From positions 1 through 60,079 of the forward strand of contig DASYQD010000145.1 of the NCBI GenBank assembly GCA_036005845.1: a stretch of 60,079 nt of DNA. The letters run 5' to 3'. Of the stretch, positions 1-9,478 are shown piece by piece; position 1 is the first letter of the stretch; each line of letters begins with the position of its first letter. The notes below the pieces were generated by a model. It was not told the DNA's origin. It saw nothing but the letters and a program-made list of their open reading frames with translations, and ran no database searches. The DNA is from DASYQD01 sp036005845 (GTDB lineage: Bacteria > Acidobacteriota > Thermoanaerobaculia > Multivoradales > JAIOJS01). The position numbers and the translations under genes are program-made.

Positions 1-17
1 GCAGGGCTAAGGCAACG

Positions 18-441
18 TTAGGGCCGATCCGCCGGCAGCAGACGGAACGTCTCGCCGCGCAGCCCACGTACCGTGCGGAAGTGCCGTTCATCGAGCGTCA
101 GCACGTCGAAACAGCGATGTCGCTCAGCGAGGATCACGATCGAGGCGTCCGCCAATCCGATCTCCAGCTTCGGATACTTACGAATGAGGTCGTGTGCTGC
201 GGCGACGTCGGCTGTGGGGAACGGTTCCAGGGCGAATGCTCCGCGCGCGACTTCCTCGAGCAACGCGAGTTGGGCGCGGGGACCAACTCTCGTGGCCAAC
301 AGGTAATCGAGCTCCGCCAAGACGAACGGCGAGAGGAAGTACGGCGGTTCGATCGCCGCCAATGACCGCGACCACTTCGGCGTGCTGGCGTTGCGCGGCG
401 TCGATCCACGCCAGCACGCCGCTGGTGTCGAGCAGGATCAC
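18..441 (-). pseudogene. vapC: VapC-like PIN-domain toxin, frameshifted
   Basis: Two overlapping reading frames together make one PIN-domain ribonuclease of about 140 residues. The N-terminal part starts at a GTG (441-439) and reads LLDTSGVLAWIDAAQRQ, with the first PIN aspartate. The rest lies in another frame below about 362 and carries the remaining acidic residues (VLAELDYLL, GLADASIVI, LTLDERHF). The frames switch near 355-365, within the shared sequence that reads VAVIGGD in one frame and AAIEPPY in the other. All four active-site acids survive, so the break is recent, a sequencing error, or a recoding site. The GTG overlaps the stop of the antitoxin gene by four bases (GTGA), the usual toxin-antitoxin coupling. 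A normal VapC would cleave RNA and be held inactive by VapB. Confidence 0.75.
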
Positions 442-659
442 CGTTCGCCGAAACCGGTCAGGTACTCGGCTGCGCGCTCGGCGATCGTGCTGTCGTCGGA
501 AGTGAAGAGCGGGATGCGCGGCCGCGCAGTGCGTTGCGCTTCCACCACAGTCCGCACTCCCTCCCGGATGAGCTCCGCTTCGCTACGTCCAGTCCGGGAG
601 GACGCGCGCGCCAACTCGTCTTTCAGCTCTTCCGGCAGGTAGACCGTCGTGCGAACCAT
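438..659 (-). CDS. vapB: VapB-like ribbon-helix-helix antitoxin
   Basis: A 73-residue protein beginning MVRTTVYLPEELKDELARAS, a ribbon-helix-helix DNA-binding fold: a short beta strand (RTTVYLP), then two helices with SEAELIREGVRTVVE. The C-terminal tail (IPLFTSDDSTIAERAAEYL) would be the toxin-binding part. The ATG at 659 is preferred because the RHH strand starts directly after it; an upstream in-frame start at 740 would add an unrelated basic extension. It overlaps the downstream PIN toxin by four bases. Two similar short repeats (ATGGTACGGT and ATGGCATGGT, minus strand, overlapping the start) could be the autoregulatory operator, but this is only a guess. Confidence 0.8.
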   Translation of the reverse strand: MVRTTVYLPEELKDELARASSRTGRSEAELIREGVRTVVEAQRTARPRIPLFTSDDSTIAERAAEYLTGFGER

Positions 660-742
660 GCCATACACCGTACCATTCGGTTCGTGATTTCGCAGAAGCC
701 ATTGACTCGTCGCCGTTAGACTACGGCCGCGCTCGCTCACTC

Positions 743-3700
743 ATGGAGCAACTCTTCGCCCTCGCCAGCTACCGCTGGGACCCGTGGGCCGTGCCGACGC
801 TGCTCACGGCGGCGGCGATGGTCGGGTTCGGCGCGCTCACGGTGGTGCGCGAGCGCGGGTCGCGCGAGGCGCGGGTGTTCGCGGCGCTGTCGCTCGCGGT
901 CACCATCTGGCTGGGCTGCTTCTCGCTGATGTACCTGTCGCGCGACACGGCGACGGCGCTCGTCTGGGCGCGCGCCGCCTACGTCGGCATCGCGCTGATC
1001 CCGGTGCTCGTCTGCCACTTCGCGCTGGCGGTGACGCGCAGCGCGGGGGCGCGGCCGGTCTGGCTGTGGATCGCCTGGGGGCTGTCGGCGGCGCTGCTCT
1101 ACGGCATGGTGTTCACCGATGCGCTGGTCGCCGACCTCTACCGCTACTCGTGGGGCTTCTACCCGCGCTTCCGCTGGCTCGGCGCTCCCTACCTCGCCTT
1201 CTTCGCCGTGCTGTTGCTGCTGGCGCTGCGCATCTACCGGCGCGACTACGCCACCGCGGCCACCGCCGAGCACCGCGAACGCTCGCGGTGGCTGATGATC
1301 GGCTTTGCCATCGCCTACGTCGCCGCCGTCGACTTCGTGCCCGCTTACGGCGTGCCGATCTACCCGTTCGGCTACCTGGCGATCCTCGGCTTCATCGGGC
1401 TCGCGTCGTGGACGATGCGCCGCTACCGGCTCGTCGACTTCACGCCCGAGCTGGCGGCGCGAGAGGTGTTCTCGACCATCGCCGATCCGCTGCTGCTGTG
1501 CGACCTGTCGGGCCGTGTGCGGCTCGTCAACCGCGCCGCGCGCGACGTGCTCGGCCGCGGCGAGGACCAGCTGGTCGGCAAGCCGCTCGCCGACCTCGCC
1601 GCCGGCGAGGACGGCAACCGCGAGCTGCTGCGCCTTGCCATCGCCCGCGGCAGCGGTCGCGTCGACGAGGTGGCGCTGCGCGGTCCCGGCGGCGAGGCGA
1701 TGCCGTTCGCGGTCGACGTCTCGCCGGTGCTCGACCCCGGCGGCGTCGTCGTCGGCACGCTGGCGCTGGCGCGCGACCAGCGGGCGCGCAAGCAGAGCGA
1801 GGCCGCCCTGCGCGCCAACGAAGAGCGTTTCCGCTCGCTCACCGAGAACGCGCCGGCCGCCATCTTCATCGTCGACGGCGACCGCATCCGCTACTCCAAC
1901 CGCGCCGCGCAGTCGATGACCGGCTACGGCGGCGAGGAGCTGCGGCGGCTGTCGTTCTGGGAGCTTCTCGACGCCGACGCACGCGAGCGGCTGCGCGATC
2001 AGGCGCACCCCTCGGCCGGCCCGATCGGTTCGCTGCGGCGCGAGGTCAAGCTCGCCACCCGCTACGGCGGCGGCACCTCGCGCTGGGTCGACCTCACGCT
2101 GTCGCCGCTGGTGCAGCCGGATCATCCGGACGGCGCGGCGATCACCGCCACCGCCTTCGACATCCACGAGATGAAGGCCGCCGAGGACGCCGCGCTCACC
2201 TCCGAGCGCCGGCTGCGCGACCTGCTGGAGACGATCCAGCTGGTGGCGGTCATGCTCGACCTCGAAGGCAACGTCACCTTCTGCAACCACTACGTCGAGG
2301 AGCTGCTCGGCTGCGACGCGGAGGAGATCCTCGGCCGCAACTGGTTCAGGAGCTTCGTGCCTCTCGATCAGGCGGAGGACCTCGAGCGCGCCTACGTCGC
2401 CACGATCGGCGACGGCGCCATCACCGCTTACGAGGAGAGCGACATCCAGACCCGCGGCGGCGAGCGGCGCTGGATCGCCTGGTCCAACGCCGTGCTGCGC
2501 GACCGCCACGGCAAGGTGGTGGGCGCGGCGCAGATCGGCGCCGACATCACCGAGCGCAAGCGCGCCGAGGAGCGGCTGGTGCACGAGGCGCTGCACGACG
2601 CGCTCACCGGGCTGCCCAACCGCGGGCTCTTCCTCGACCGCCTGCAGGGCGCCATCGCGCGCGGCCGCCGCCGCGGCCACCACGGCTACGCCGTGCTCTT
2701 CCTCGACCTCGACCGCTTCAAGATGGTCAACGACAGCCTCGGCCACCTGCTCGGCGACCAGCTCCTGATCCAGGTCGCGCGCCGGCTGCACGAGTGCCTG
2801 CGCCCGGGCGACACCATCGCGCGCCTGGGCGGCGACGAGTTCACCGTGCTGCTCGAGGACATGGAGGACGCCGCCGAGGCAAGCCGCGTCGCCGAGCGCA
2901 TCCGGCTCGTGTTCGCGGCGCCGTTCGACGTGCAGGGGCACGACGTCTTCACCACCGCCTCGATCGGCATCGCCCTAGGCGGTCCGCGCTACGACCGCCC
3001 GGAGGCGGTGCTGCGCGACGCCGACACCGCGCTGCACCGCGCCAAGGCGGAGGGCAAGGCGCGCCACCGCCTCTTCGACACTCCGATGCACGTGGCCGCC
3101 GTCGAGCACCTGCAGCTCGAGAACGACCTGCGGCGGGCGCTCGAGCGCGACGAGTTCCGCCTCTGCTACCAGCCGATCATCGAGCTGGAGAGCGGCACCA
3201 TCATCGGCTTCGAGGCGCTGGTGCGCTGGCAGCACCCCGAGCGCGGGCTGCTGCCGCCGGATCAGTTCATCCCCTCGACCGAGGAGACCGGCCTGGTGAT
3301 GGCGCTGGGCGAGTGGGTGCTGCGCGAGTCCTGCCGCCAGCTCGCCGAGTGGGACGCGACGATCCCCGGCGCCGACGCGCTGTCGATCACCGTCAACCTG
3401 TCGAGCCGGCAGATCGACGACCGCGACTTGGTCGAGCGCGTCGCCGCCGCGGTGCGCGACGCCGGCATCGACCCGCAGCGGTTGAAGCTCGAGGTCACCG
3501 AGAGCCTGATCGTCGAGAACCCCACGCTCGCCGCCGAGCTGCTCAACCGCATCAAGGCGCTCGGCTGCGAGATCTGCCTCGACGACTTCGGCACCGGCTA
3601 CTCGTCGCTGTCGTACCTGTTGCGGCTGCCCATCGACGTCATCAAAATCGACCGCTCCTTCCTCGTCGACTTGGGGCGCGGCACCCGCAACGCGGACATC

Positions 3701-3889
3701 GTCTGGGCAGTGCTCGAGCTGGCGCGCCGGCTGGGCATGCGCGTCATCGCCGAGGGCGTCGAGACGCACTCCCAGGTGTTGCACCTGAAGGAGCTCGAGT
3801 GCGCCTACGCCCAGGGCTACTACTTCTCGCGCCCGCTCGCAGCGGAGGCGGCGGTGGGGCTCGCCACCTCACGCGTGGTGGCGATCTAG
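743..3889 (+). CDS. 7TM-PAS-PAS-PAS-GGDEF-EAL cyclic-di-GMP turnover protein
   Basis: A 1048-residue inner-membrane signalling protein. Residues about 10-230 hold seven or so hydrophobic segments, like the 7TM sensor found on some histidine kinases. Three PAS domains follow (about 240-350, 355-480, 487-610), then a diguanylate cyclase domain (about 617-780) with an intact GGDEF motif near residue 696 and an RPGD inhibitory site (RxxD) five residues before it. The EAL phosphodiesterase domain (about 790-1040) has FEALVRW, the asparagine of ITVNLSS, LEVTES, DDFGTGYSSL, the lysine of VIKIDRSFL, AEGVET and AQGYYFSRP. Both catalytic halves therefore look competent, so it could make and degrade c-di-GMP. 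It stands alone, divergent from the toxin-antitoxin pair. The ligands of the 7TM and PAS parts are unknown. Confidence 0.93.
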   Translation: MEQLFALASYRWDPWAVPTLLTAAAMVGFGALTVVRERGSREARVFAALSLAVTIWLGCFSLMYLSRDTATALVWARAAYVGIALIPVLVCHFALAVTRSAGARPVWLWIAWGLSAALLYGMVFTDALVADLYRYSWGFYPRFRWLGAPYLAFFAVLLLLALRIYRRDYATAATAEHRERSRWLMIGFAIAYVAAVDFVPAYGVPIYPFGYLAILGFIGLASWTMRRYRLVDFTPELAAREVFSTIADPLLLCDLSGRVRLVNRAARDVLGRGEDQLVGKPLADLAAGEDGNRELLRLAIARGSGRVDEVALRGPGGEAMPFAVDVSPVLDPGGVVVGTLALARDQRARKQSEAALRANEERFRSLTENAPAAIFIVDGDRIRYSNRAAQSMTGYGGEELRRLSFWELLDADARERLRDQAHPSAGPIGSLRREVKLATRYGGGTSRWVDLTLSPLVQPDHPDGAAITATAFDIHEMKAAEDAALTSERRLRDLLETIQLVAVMLDLEGNVTFCNHYVEELLGCDAEEILGRNWFRSFVPLDQAEDLERAYVATIGDGAITAYEESDIQTRGGERRWIAWSNAVLRDRHGKVVGAAQIGADITERKRAEERLVHEALHDALTGLPNRGLFLDRLQGAIARGRRRGHHGYAVLFLDLDRFKMVNDSLGHLLGDQLLIQVARRLHECLRPGDTIARLGGDEFTVLLEDMEDAAEASRVAERIRLVFAAPFDVQGHDVFTTASIGIALGGPRYDRPEAVLRDADTALHRAKAEGKARHRLFDTPMHVAAVEHLQLENDLRRALERDEFRLCYQPIIELESGTIIGFEALVRWQHPERGLLPPDQFIPSTEETGLVMALGEWVLRESCRQLAEWDATIPGADALSITVNLSSRQIDDRDLVERVAAAVRDAGIDPQRLKLEVTESLIVENPTLAAELLNRIKALGCEICLDDFGTGYSSLSYLLRLPIDVIKIDRSFLVDLGRGTRNADIVWAVLELARRLGMRVIAEGVETHSQVLHLKELECAYAQGYYFSRPLAAEAAVGLATSRVVAI

Positions 3890-3917
3890 AGCTGGACTGG
3901 CAGGCCGGGCGCGGCAA

Positions 3918-3942
3918 ATCGCCCCCGCGCCGCGGCGGCGAT
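3918..3942 (+). terminator. GC-rich hairpin after the GGDEF-EAL gene
   Basis: Two 11-base arms (3918-3928 and 3932-3942) pair with one mismatch across a 3-base loop, 29 bases after the stop at 3889. No T-run follows, so it is not a classical intrinsic terminator; it may slow or stop transcription before the next operon. Confidence 0.4.
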
Positions 3943-3968
3943 CGGAGTGCTGCCCAGTTGCATAGTGA

Positions 3969-3977
3969 TGCTAGGCT
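3969..3977 (+). promoter_or_regulatory. Candidate extended -10 of the SEDS-transpeptidase operon
   Basis: TGCTAGGCT fits an extended -10 (TGnTAnnnT) and resembles TGCTAGCAT and TGCTACCAT seen before other genes here. It lies 65 bases before the ATG at 4043. No good -35 is visible. Confidence 0.3.
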
Positions 3978-4042
3978 GCGGCGTCCCTGGACATTCTGCC
4001 GGCGGGACCCGACGCCGGCGCGGGTGATCGGCGAGGTGGCTG

Positions 4043-7000
4043 ATGGTTTTGTTGCTTGGCTTTGGGGTGCCGTTCGCGCTCTATCTTGGGTGGTCACTCT
4101 GGGCGGTTCGCAAGGCCGACGCGTCGAAGCGCACCGGTGGCGCCGCCGGCCCGGGCGCGCACTTCGTCGCCACGCTTGCCGCCGTGGTTTGCGCCGCTGT
4201 CGTCTTCGTGGCCGTCTCCCGCGGCCCCAACAAGTCGAAGACGCTCTCCTGGAGCGGCCTGCAGTGTCCAACGGCTGGGTGTCAGCAGCTGCGGATCGGC
4301 GGGGACCCGGCCGGCACCGGTGTCGGTTGGCCCAACGGCTCTTTCGTCCCCGAGGTTGCGTTCGAGCTCGGCGGCGGGAACGTCGAGCTGCAGATGCAGG
4401 GCGGAGGAGGCTTCGTCCTGCTCGACGGCAAGCCGCTCAACGGCATCGCGCTCGATCCCTTGAGGGGGGGAACCTTCGCCGGCTACTCGCTGCTGGCGGC
4501 GGGTTGCGGCAACGGCCGCTTGCCCACCGCCTTCTCGGGTTGGAGCTTGTTCGGTTGGAGCTTATTCTCCCGCCAGTGCGAGCCTCAGGTCGCTTTCCGG
4601 GACGCCGCAGGGTCACACGTTGCGACCGCCAGGCTGCCGTCGCCGGCGCGGAACCGCTCGCGACCCATGCGGCTCTCCGACCTCATCGCTCGACCGCGCC
4701 AGCTCGGCCGCTTCGAGCGCCTGTTCGCCAACCCGTCGCCGGTGCCGATGCCGACGCCGGACTTCATGGATTGGGCGTCCTCGATCCTGGTCTATCGGCA
4801 AGGCGACTCTCCGCTCGTCCACTTCCTCGGGCGCGAGCCCTTCCGCGCCACCGTGGCAGTGAACGGCACGGTGGGGATCGCCTGGCCGGGGCGGACGTCG
4901 GAGTCGGTGACATTCAGCGTCGAGCCGCTGTTCCGGCTCGGCTTCAGCAGGCCTTACCGGCGCTCGGCGCCCGTCGCCGATTCCTCGTCGGCCCTGCACG
5001 ACTTCGTTTTGACCACGGCGCCACGGCCAGGGGACTACGCTTTCCTCCTGCCGTTGGGCTTGTCGGAACGCGATCCACGACTGCCGGTGAGGCTCGCAGA
5101 GGACCAGCCCATCGACCGCGTCGAGCCGCTGCCGGAGCATGTGCTCGATCGGGCCACCGTCGCCGTCACGGCCGGCTCGATAACGCTCGACCTGCGCGAC
5201 GACGCCTTCGCCGCCGGAGCGGTGCGCTGGCGGCTGCCGCTCCTGCTGGCAGTGTTCGTCGCTGCCGCCTTCACCCTCGCTCGCAGCGCTGGCGGGACGC
5301 TGCACCGGGTTCGTCTCTGCGGGCTGCTGCTCGGCACCTGGATGCTGTTGATGTTGCGGGCGGTGCTTGCCCTGCGCTACGTCTTCCCGCCCGCGCCCGT
5401 CGATCAGCTGGCGGTGAAGGGCATCCTCTTCAGCTTCTGGCCGCTGCTGTTGCTGCCGCTGGCGCTGGCGGCCTTGGCGGTGGGTCAGCTGGAAGCGAAC
5501 CTCGGCGCGGCACGAAAATCCCTGCGCCTGCGCGCGATGCTGGTGGCCGTCGGTGCCCTCGGTGCGGTCGGCCTGATGAGGCTACCGTCCTCCTTGTGGC
5601 GGCCACTGCCGGAGAGGCTCGTCGGCCCCACCGCCTGGTACACCCTGGCGCTGGCGGGACTGGCGTTCCTTCTGCTGGCCTGGATCGCCGTGCCGGGACG
5701 CGCGCGGTCGGTCGTCGCCAAGGTCATGGAGCGCTGGCAGAGGCGCAGCGCCACGTTGCGCCCGCCATCGGCCAGGTGGCGCGATTCGTTCTCCAACTTT
5801 CCGCGCAGCGGCAAGTCGATCGTGGCGGTGTTCGTCGCCACCTTCGTGGTGGTCAAGCTCTTCCAGCTGGTCGGCAGCGCCAAGTCGGAAGTCTTCCTTC
5901 GCGACATCGGCATCCACGGTCTCTGGCTGTGGTTCCCGGCCATCCTCTGGCTGGGAGGGCTCGCCTGGCTGCAGGGCGAACGTCGCATGGTCTGGCCGCT
6001 GGTGTGGACGGTCATCATCGCCGCGCTGGTGACGCCGTTCGTCGCCGACGACCCGGGCAGCGTTGTCTCCGCCGGCGCCGTCTTCCTTGCCCTCGCGTTG
6101 ATCCTCTTTCACTACCGCAAGGCGGTCTGGGCGTCGCTGACGATCACCGCCGTCCTCGCCGTCGGGCTCGCGGTGGCCTTGGCCTTCTACGTCAACATCG
6201 AGGGCCTCTTCTCGGCGGTGAAGTTTGCCGGCAACGCGCCGAAGTACGTCCTCGTCTACAAGCACGGACCGGCGTCGACCTCGGACATCCTCGGCCAGTC
6301 CGCCAACCTCGCCAACGCCTACCAGCACAACTGGGAGAACCAGGCGATGGTGGCCCGCGGCGGGGTGCTCGGCGCCGGCTATGGCGAGGCGCCGGCGCGA
6401 CGGTCGTGGGTGCGGCAGGACACGCTGCAGTACGACAGCGTGTATGCCTTCTTCATCGCCGGCGACCACGGCCTGCTCGGGGGGGCCTCGTTGCTGGGCC
6501 TCTATCTGGGGTTACTCGTCCTGGCGTCCCGCGGGCGCCACGCCCAGTCGGGGCTGGGTGCGATCGCGCAGCTGGTCTATCTCGCGATGGCGCTCGAAGC
6601 CTTCGTCCACGCCGGGATGAACGTCGGCTTGCTGCCTTTCGCGGGCCGTGACTTGCCCCTGCTGGCGGTGGCCTCGATCACCGACGTCATGAAGTGGTCG
6701 CTGCTCGTCGCGCTGGCATTCGTCGGCGACCTCAGCGACACCAGTGAGCCCGGCCGAGCAGTGAGGCGGCCGGTGTTTCGCAGCATCTACGTGCTCACCG
6801 CGGCCTTTGCCCTCGCTTGTCTGGGCGTCCAGGCCGCGCGCATTGCCAGCTCCCGGTGGAAGGAGTTCTCCTGGCAGCCGTTGCTCGCCGAAGCCCGACA
6901 GTACATCGAGCGCGGCGAGATCCGGCTCGACGCGGCGGGCAACATCGCCCCGTTCACCGGCCGCGCCGGTAACTTGCGCGAGGAGTCGCTGCTGGCCATC

Positions 7001-9478
7001 GAGCGCGAGCGCTTCCAGCTCGCCACCCCGAGTCAGCGCCTCGGCGCCGAGCATGCCACCGACCTCACGGCGCGGCTCTACAAGGTGGGCACCAGCGCCG
7101 AGCTCAACCGGGCGCTGGCGAGCGCGGTCAGCGACACTGGCGAGCCGGCGTCACGTCCGCTGCTGTTCCGACTCGAGGAACCGCGGCGCTTCGCCGATCT
7201 CGGCGGCGCGCTGCGGGTCACGGCGCCCGCCGGTGGCGGCGTGCTCGGCGTCAACCCGCTCTACGACACCAAGCTCTCGTTCGAGCGCGATGCCACGACC
7301 GGCGAGCTGCCGACGCTGCGCTTCCACGACCGACTGCCACAGTGGGAATTCCGCGGCAACGGCTTCACGATCGAGCTGCCGGCCCGTCCGCGGGATCGCT
7401 TCGAGCAGCGCCTGGTGACCCTCCGCCGAACCTCGAAGGGCGGTATGCGCATCGTCGCCGACTCGAACCCCGGGGCCGGCAACGTGACGGTACAGGTCGA
7501 CGTCGACGGCCAGCAGCGGATCGCCGCGCTGGGGGCGTCGGGCACCACGCGGAAGCCGGTGCTTGCGCTCGACTACGCCAACGGCAAGCCCGTGGTCGCC
7601 AACGTGCGGCAGGGCATGACGTGGGAGATCCAGCGTCGCGAAGGCAACGGCGGCTCGGTGCAGCCCACCATCGAGCCCTTTCGCGGCATCGCGTTCCTGG
7701 AGGTGGGCGACGTTCTCCGCCCGGCGCAGGACGAGTTGGCGCAACTGCTTTCCATGCACGTGCTCCAGCGCGATGCCGGGGTCGTCGTTGGTCCGGCCTG
7801 GGTGATGGGCAGGCAGGTCTCGGTAGTGGATCCCGAGAGCGAGGTCCCCTGGCTCAGCGTCTTCGGTTCGCTGGCGGGCTCTCCGGCTACCGTCGTCGGC
7901 AACTATCTGCGCGGCAAGTCCGAGGAGCTGACTCTGGACCGCTCGCTGCAGCAAATGGCGCAGGAGCTGGTGCGCGCCAAGGGCGACGAGCTGCACCGCC
8001 AACGTCTGGCGCGGGCCGCCTACTATCGCAACCGGCTGCGGACGACGCACGCCTACAAGGCCTACCCCCAACGCACGCAAATCGCCTTCGTCAGCGAACG
8101 AGTGTTGCCGCCGCGGGTGGGCCTGACCATCCTCGGGCTGCCCGGCGGCGAGGTGGCGGCGATGGGTTCTTGGCCGCGCGCCGATTTCGCTTCTCTCGTC
8201 AACCGGCCGGTGCCGGAAATGATCGCGGCGCTCGACCGGGTGGCGCCGGCATACGTCAAGGCGCGCTACGGAGGCGACCGAAACTTCGACCGCCTGGAGG
8301 TCGGGTCGGCGACCAAGCCGCTGATCGCCGGCGCCGCGCTGCTCCTGCAGCCTGAGCTGGACCGACAGCTCTGCGTGAAATGGAACGGCGCGGCGGCGCC
8401 GGAGAGCGAAGTCTTCGGGATCCCCATCCGCGGCACACCGTGGGGGCTTGGGCACATCGACTATCCGGGCGGTCCGGTCGACTTTCGGACCTACCTGCAG
8501 GAGTCGAGCAACCTCTACCAGATCCGGCTCGGCTTCCTGGCTCTCGCCGAGCGGGATGCCGCCGGAAATGCGCAGAGTTTCCCCGGCTCGCCTTCCGAGA
8601 GGGAGGCGATGACGGGCTGCGCGCCGTGGCGGCCGTGGCGCCGCTACCCTCGCTTCCCGGCCGGCCTCGGCTTCTCGCCCAGCGCTCCGGACACCCTTCA
8701 GGCGCTCTACGACTCCGACCTCGCGATCCAGCTCCGCAACCGCTACGGAGTCGGCGTGCGCTGGCAGGAGACGCGGCAGGTGCGGGAGTCCTTCTGGTCC
8801 GCCCAGGCCGAGGACGACTTCCGGTCGCCGGTGCAGGCGGTGGAGGACCTCCAGCAGCGGTCGGAGGTCCCCGCCCTGTTCGGCGCGATCTCGCCCGAGA
8901 CCACCAACCTCGAGCTCGACGATGTCGATCGGCCCCGCGAGCTGGTGTCGTTCCTACTCGGCGGCTCCACCAACCGCTGGTCGAACCTCGACCTTGCCGC
9001 CGCCTTTGCCACCGCGGTGAGCGGCCAGCAAGTGAGGGCGCACGTGCTCGCCGTCGCGGTTGGGGGCCGCCCGGCGTTCCAGCCCTTCCCGGCGACCAGT
9101 GCGCGGCTGCGCCCGGGCCTGCAGGCGGTGTGGACGGACGGCACCGCCAAGCGGCTGGCCACCGTCGGCCAACGACTGCGCGCCGAGGGTGTCGCGATGT
9201 ACGTCAAGACGGGCACCGCGGAGACCGAGTCCCGTGACCCGTTCAACGACGCACCGCCCACCTCCCGCGTGCTGGTGGCGCTGATCCGCTGGGGAGACGA
9301 GGCGGCGGGGCGCGTGGAGCGTGGCGTGGTGCTGTCGCTCTTTGCCGAGCGAGCCGGGGAGGGCACGGCCACTCGTTGGATGGAGGAATTCCTGTCCAAC
9401 CCGCGGACCATGGAACGCCTGCTGCGAGTCTTGAAGCCGCCGACTGCTGGGGGGCCTCCGCCGGGTGTCGGGCCGTGA
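4043..9478 (+). CDS. SEDS (RodA/FtsW-like) glycosyltransferase fused to a penicillin-binding transpeptidase domain
   Basis: An 1811-residue protein. Residues 1-62 hold two membrane segments; about 63-390 look extracytoplasmic and unrecognised; about 395-935 hold a dozen or more membrane segments. In that part, GGVLGAGYGEAP followed by QYDSVYAFFIAGDHG matches the SEDS loop that carries the conserved catalytic aspartate (D798 here), and HAGMNVGLLPFAGRDLPL matches the C-terminal SEDS signature. The final 870 residues are extracytoplasmic and contain the three transpeptidase motifs in order: SxxK (S1422-A-T-K1425), SxN (S1488-S-N1490) and KTG (K1722-T-G1724, within KTGTAE). Family knowledge says separate SEDS and class B PBP partners polymerise and cross-link peptidoglycan; here both sit in one chain. 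The ATG is preceded by GAGGTGG. The next gene overlaps the stop by four bases. The role (division, elongation or something specialised) cannot be told from sequence; a second, standard set may exist elsewhere. Confidence 0.88.
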   Translation: MVLLLGFGVPFALYLGWSLWAVRKADASKRTGGAAGPGAHFVATLAAVVCAAVVFVAVSRGPNKSKTLSWSGLQCPTAGCQQLRIGGDPAGTGVGWPNGSFVPEVAFELGGGNVELQMQGGGGFVLLDGKPLNGIALDPLRGGTFAGYSLLAAGCGNGRLPTAFSGWSLFGWSLFSRQCEPQVAFRDAAGSHVATARLPSPARNRSRPMRLSDLIARPRQLGRFERLFANPSPVPMPTPDFMDWASSILVYRQGDSPLVHFLGREPFRATVAVNGTVGIAWPGRTSESVTFSVEPLFRLGFSRPYRRSAPVADSSSALHDFVLTTAPRPGDYAFLLPLGLSERDPRLPVRLAEDQPIDRVEPLPEHVLDRATVAVTAGSITLDLRDDAFAAGAVRWRLPLLLAVFVAAAFTLARSAGGTLHRVRLCGLLLGTWMLLMLRAVLALRYVFPPAPVDQLAVKGILFSFWPLLLLPLALAALAVGQLEANLGAARKSLRLRAMLVAVGALGAVGLMRLPSSLWRPLPERLVGPTAWYTLALAGLAFLLLAWIAVPGRARSVVAKVMERWQRRSATLRPPSARWRDSFSNFPRSGKSIVAVFVATFVVVKLFQLVGSAKSEVFLRDIGIHGLWLWFPAILWLGGLAWLQGERRMVWPLVWTVIIAALVTPFVADDPGSVVSAGAVFLALALILFHYRKAVWASLTITAVLAVGLAVALAFYVNIEGLFSAVKFAGNAPKYVLVYKHGPASTSDILGQSANLANAYQHNWENQAMVARGGVLGAGYGEAPARRSWVRQDTLQYDSVYAFFIAGDHGLLGGASLLGLYLGLLVLASRGRHAQSGLGAIAQLVYLAMALEAFVHAGMNVGLLPFAGRDLPLLAVASITDVMKWSLLVALAFVGDLSDTSEPGRAVRRPVFRSIYVLTAAFALACLGVQAARIASSRWKEFSWQPLLAEARQYIERGEIRLDAAGNIAPFTGRAGNLREESLLAIERERFQLATPSQRLGAEHATDLTARLYKVGTSAELNRALASAVSDTGEPASRPLLFRLEEPRRFADLGGALRVTAPAGGGVLGVNPLYDTKLSFERDATTGELPTLRFHDRLPQWEFRGNGFTIELPARPRDRFEQRLVTLRRTSKGGMRIVADSNPGAGNVTVQVDVDGQQRIAALGASGTTRKPVLALDYANGKPVVANVRQGMTWEIQRREGNGGSVQPTIEPFRGIAFLEVGDVLRPAQDELAQLLSMHVLQRDAGVVVGPAWVMGRQVSVVDPESEVPWLSVFGSLAGSPATVVGNYLRGKSEELTLDRSLQQMAQELVRAKGDELHRQRLARAAYYRNRLRTTHAYKAYPQRTQIAFVSERVLPPRVGLTILGLPGGEVAAMGSWPRADFASLVNRPVPEMIAALDRVAPAYVKARYGGDRNFDRLEVGSATKPLIAGAALLLQPELDRQLCVKWNGAAAPESEVFGIPIRGTPWGLGHIDYPGGPVDFRTYLQESSNLYQIRLGFLALAERDAAGNAQSFPGSPSEREAMTGCAPWRPWRRYPRFPAGLGFSPSAPDTLQALYDSDLAIQLRNRYGVGVRWQETRQVRESFWSAQAEDDFRSPVQAVEDLQQRSEVPALFGAISPETTNLELDDVDRPRELVSFLLGGSTNRWSNLDLAAAFATAVSGQQVRAHVLAVAVGGRPAFQPFPATSARLRPGLQAVWTDGTAKRLATVGQRLRAEGVAMYVKTGTAETESRDPFNDAPPTSRVLVALIRWGDEAAGRVERGVVLSLFAERAGEGTATRWMEEFLSNPRTMERLLRVLKPPTAGGPPPGVGP

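Noticed and set aside
737..2941. Long minus-strand open frame opposite the GGDEF-EAL gene
   Set aside because: It is antisense to a gene with clear motifs, has Arg/Ala/Glu-rich composition and no domain pattern; an effect of high GC content.
784..6651. 1955-codon plus-strand open frame
   Set aside because: It runs in a second frame across the GGDEF-EAL gene, the intergenic hairpin and the SEDS gene. Its sequence is Arg/Ala-rich without motifs.
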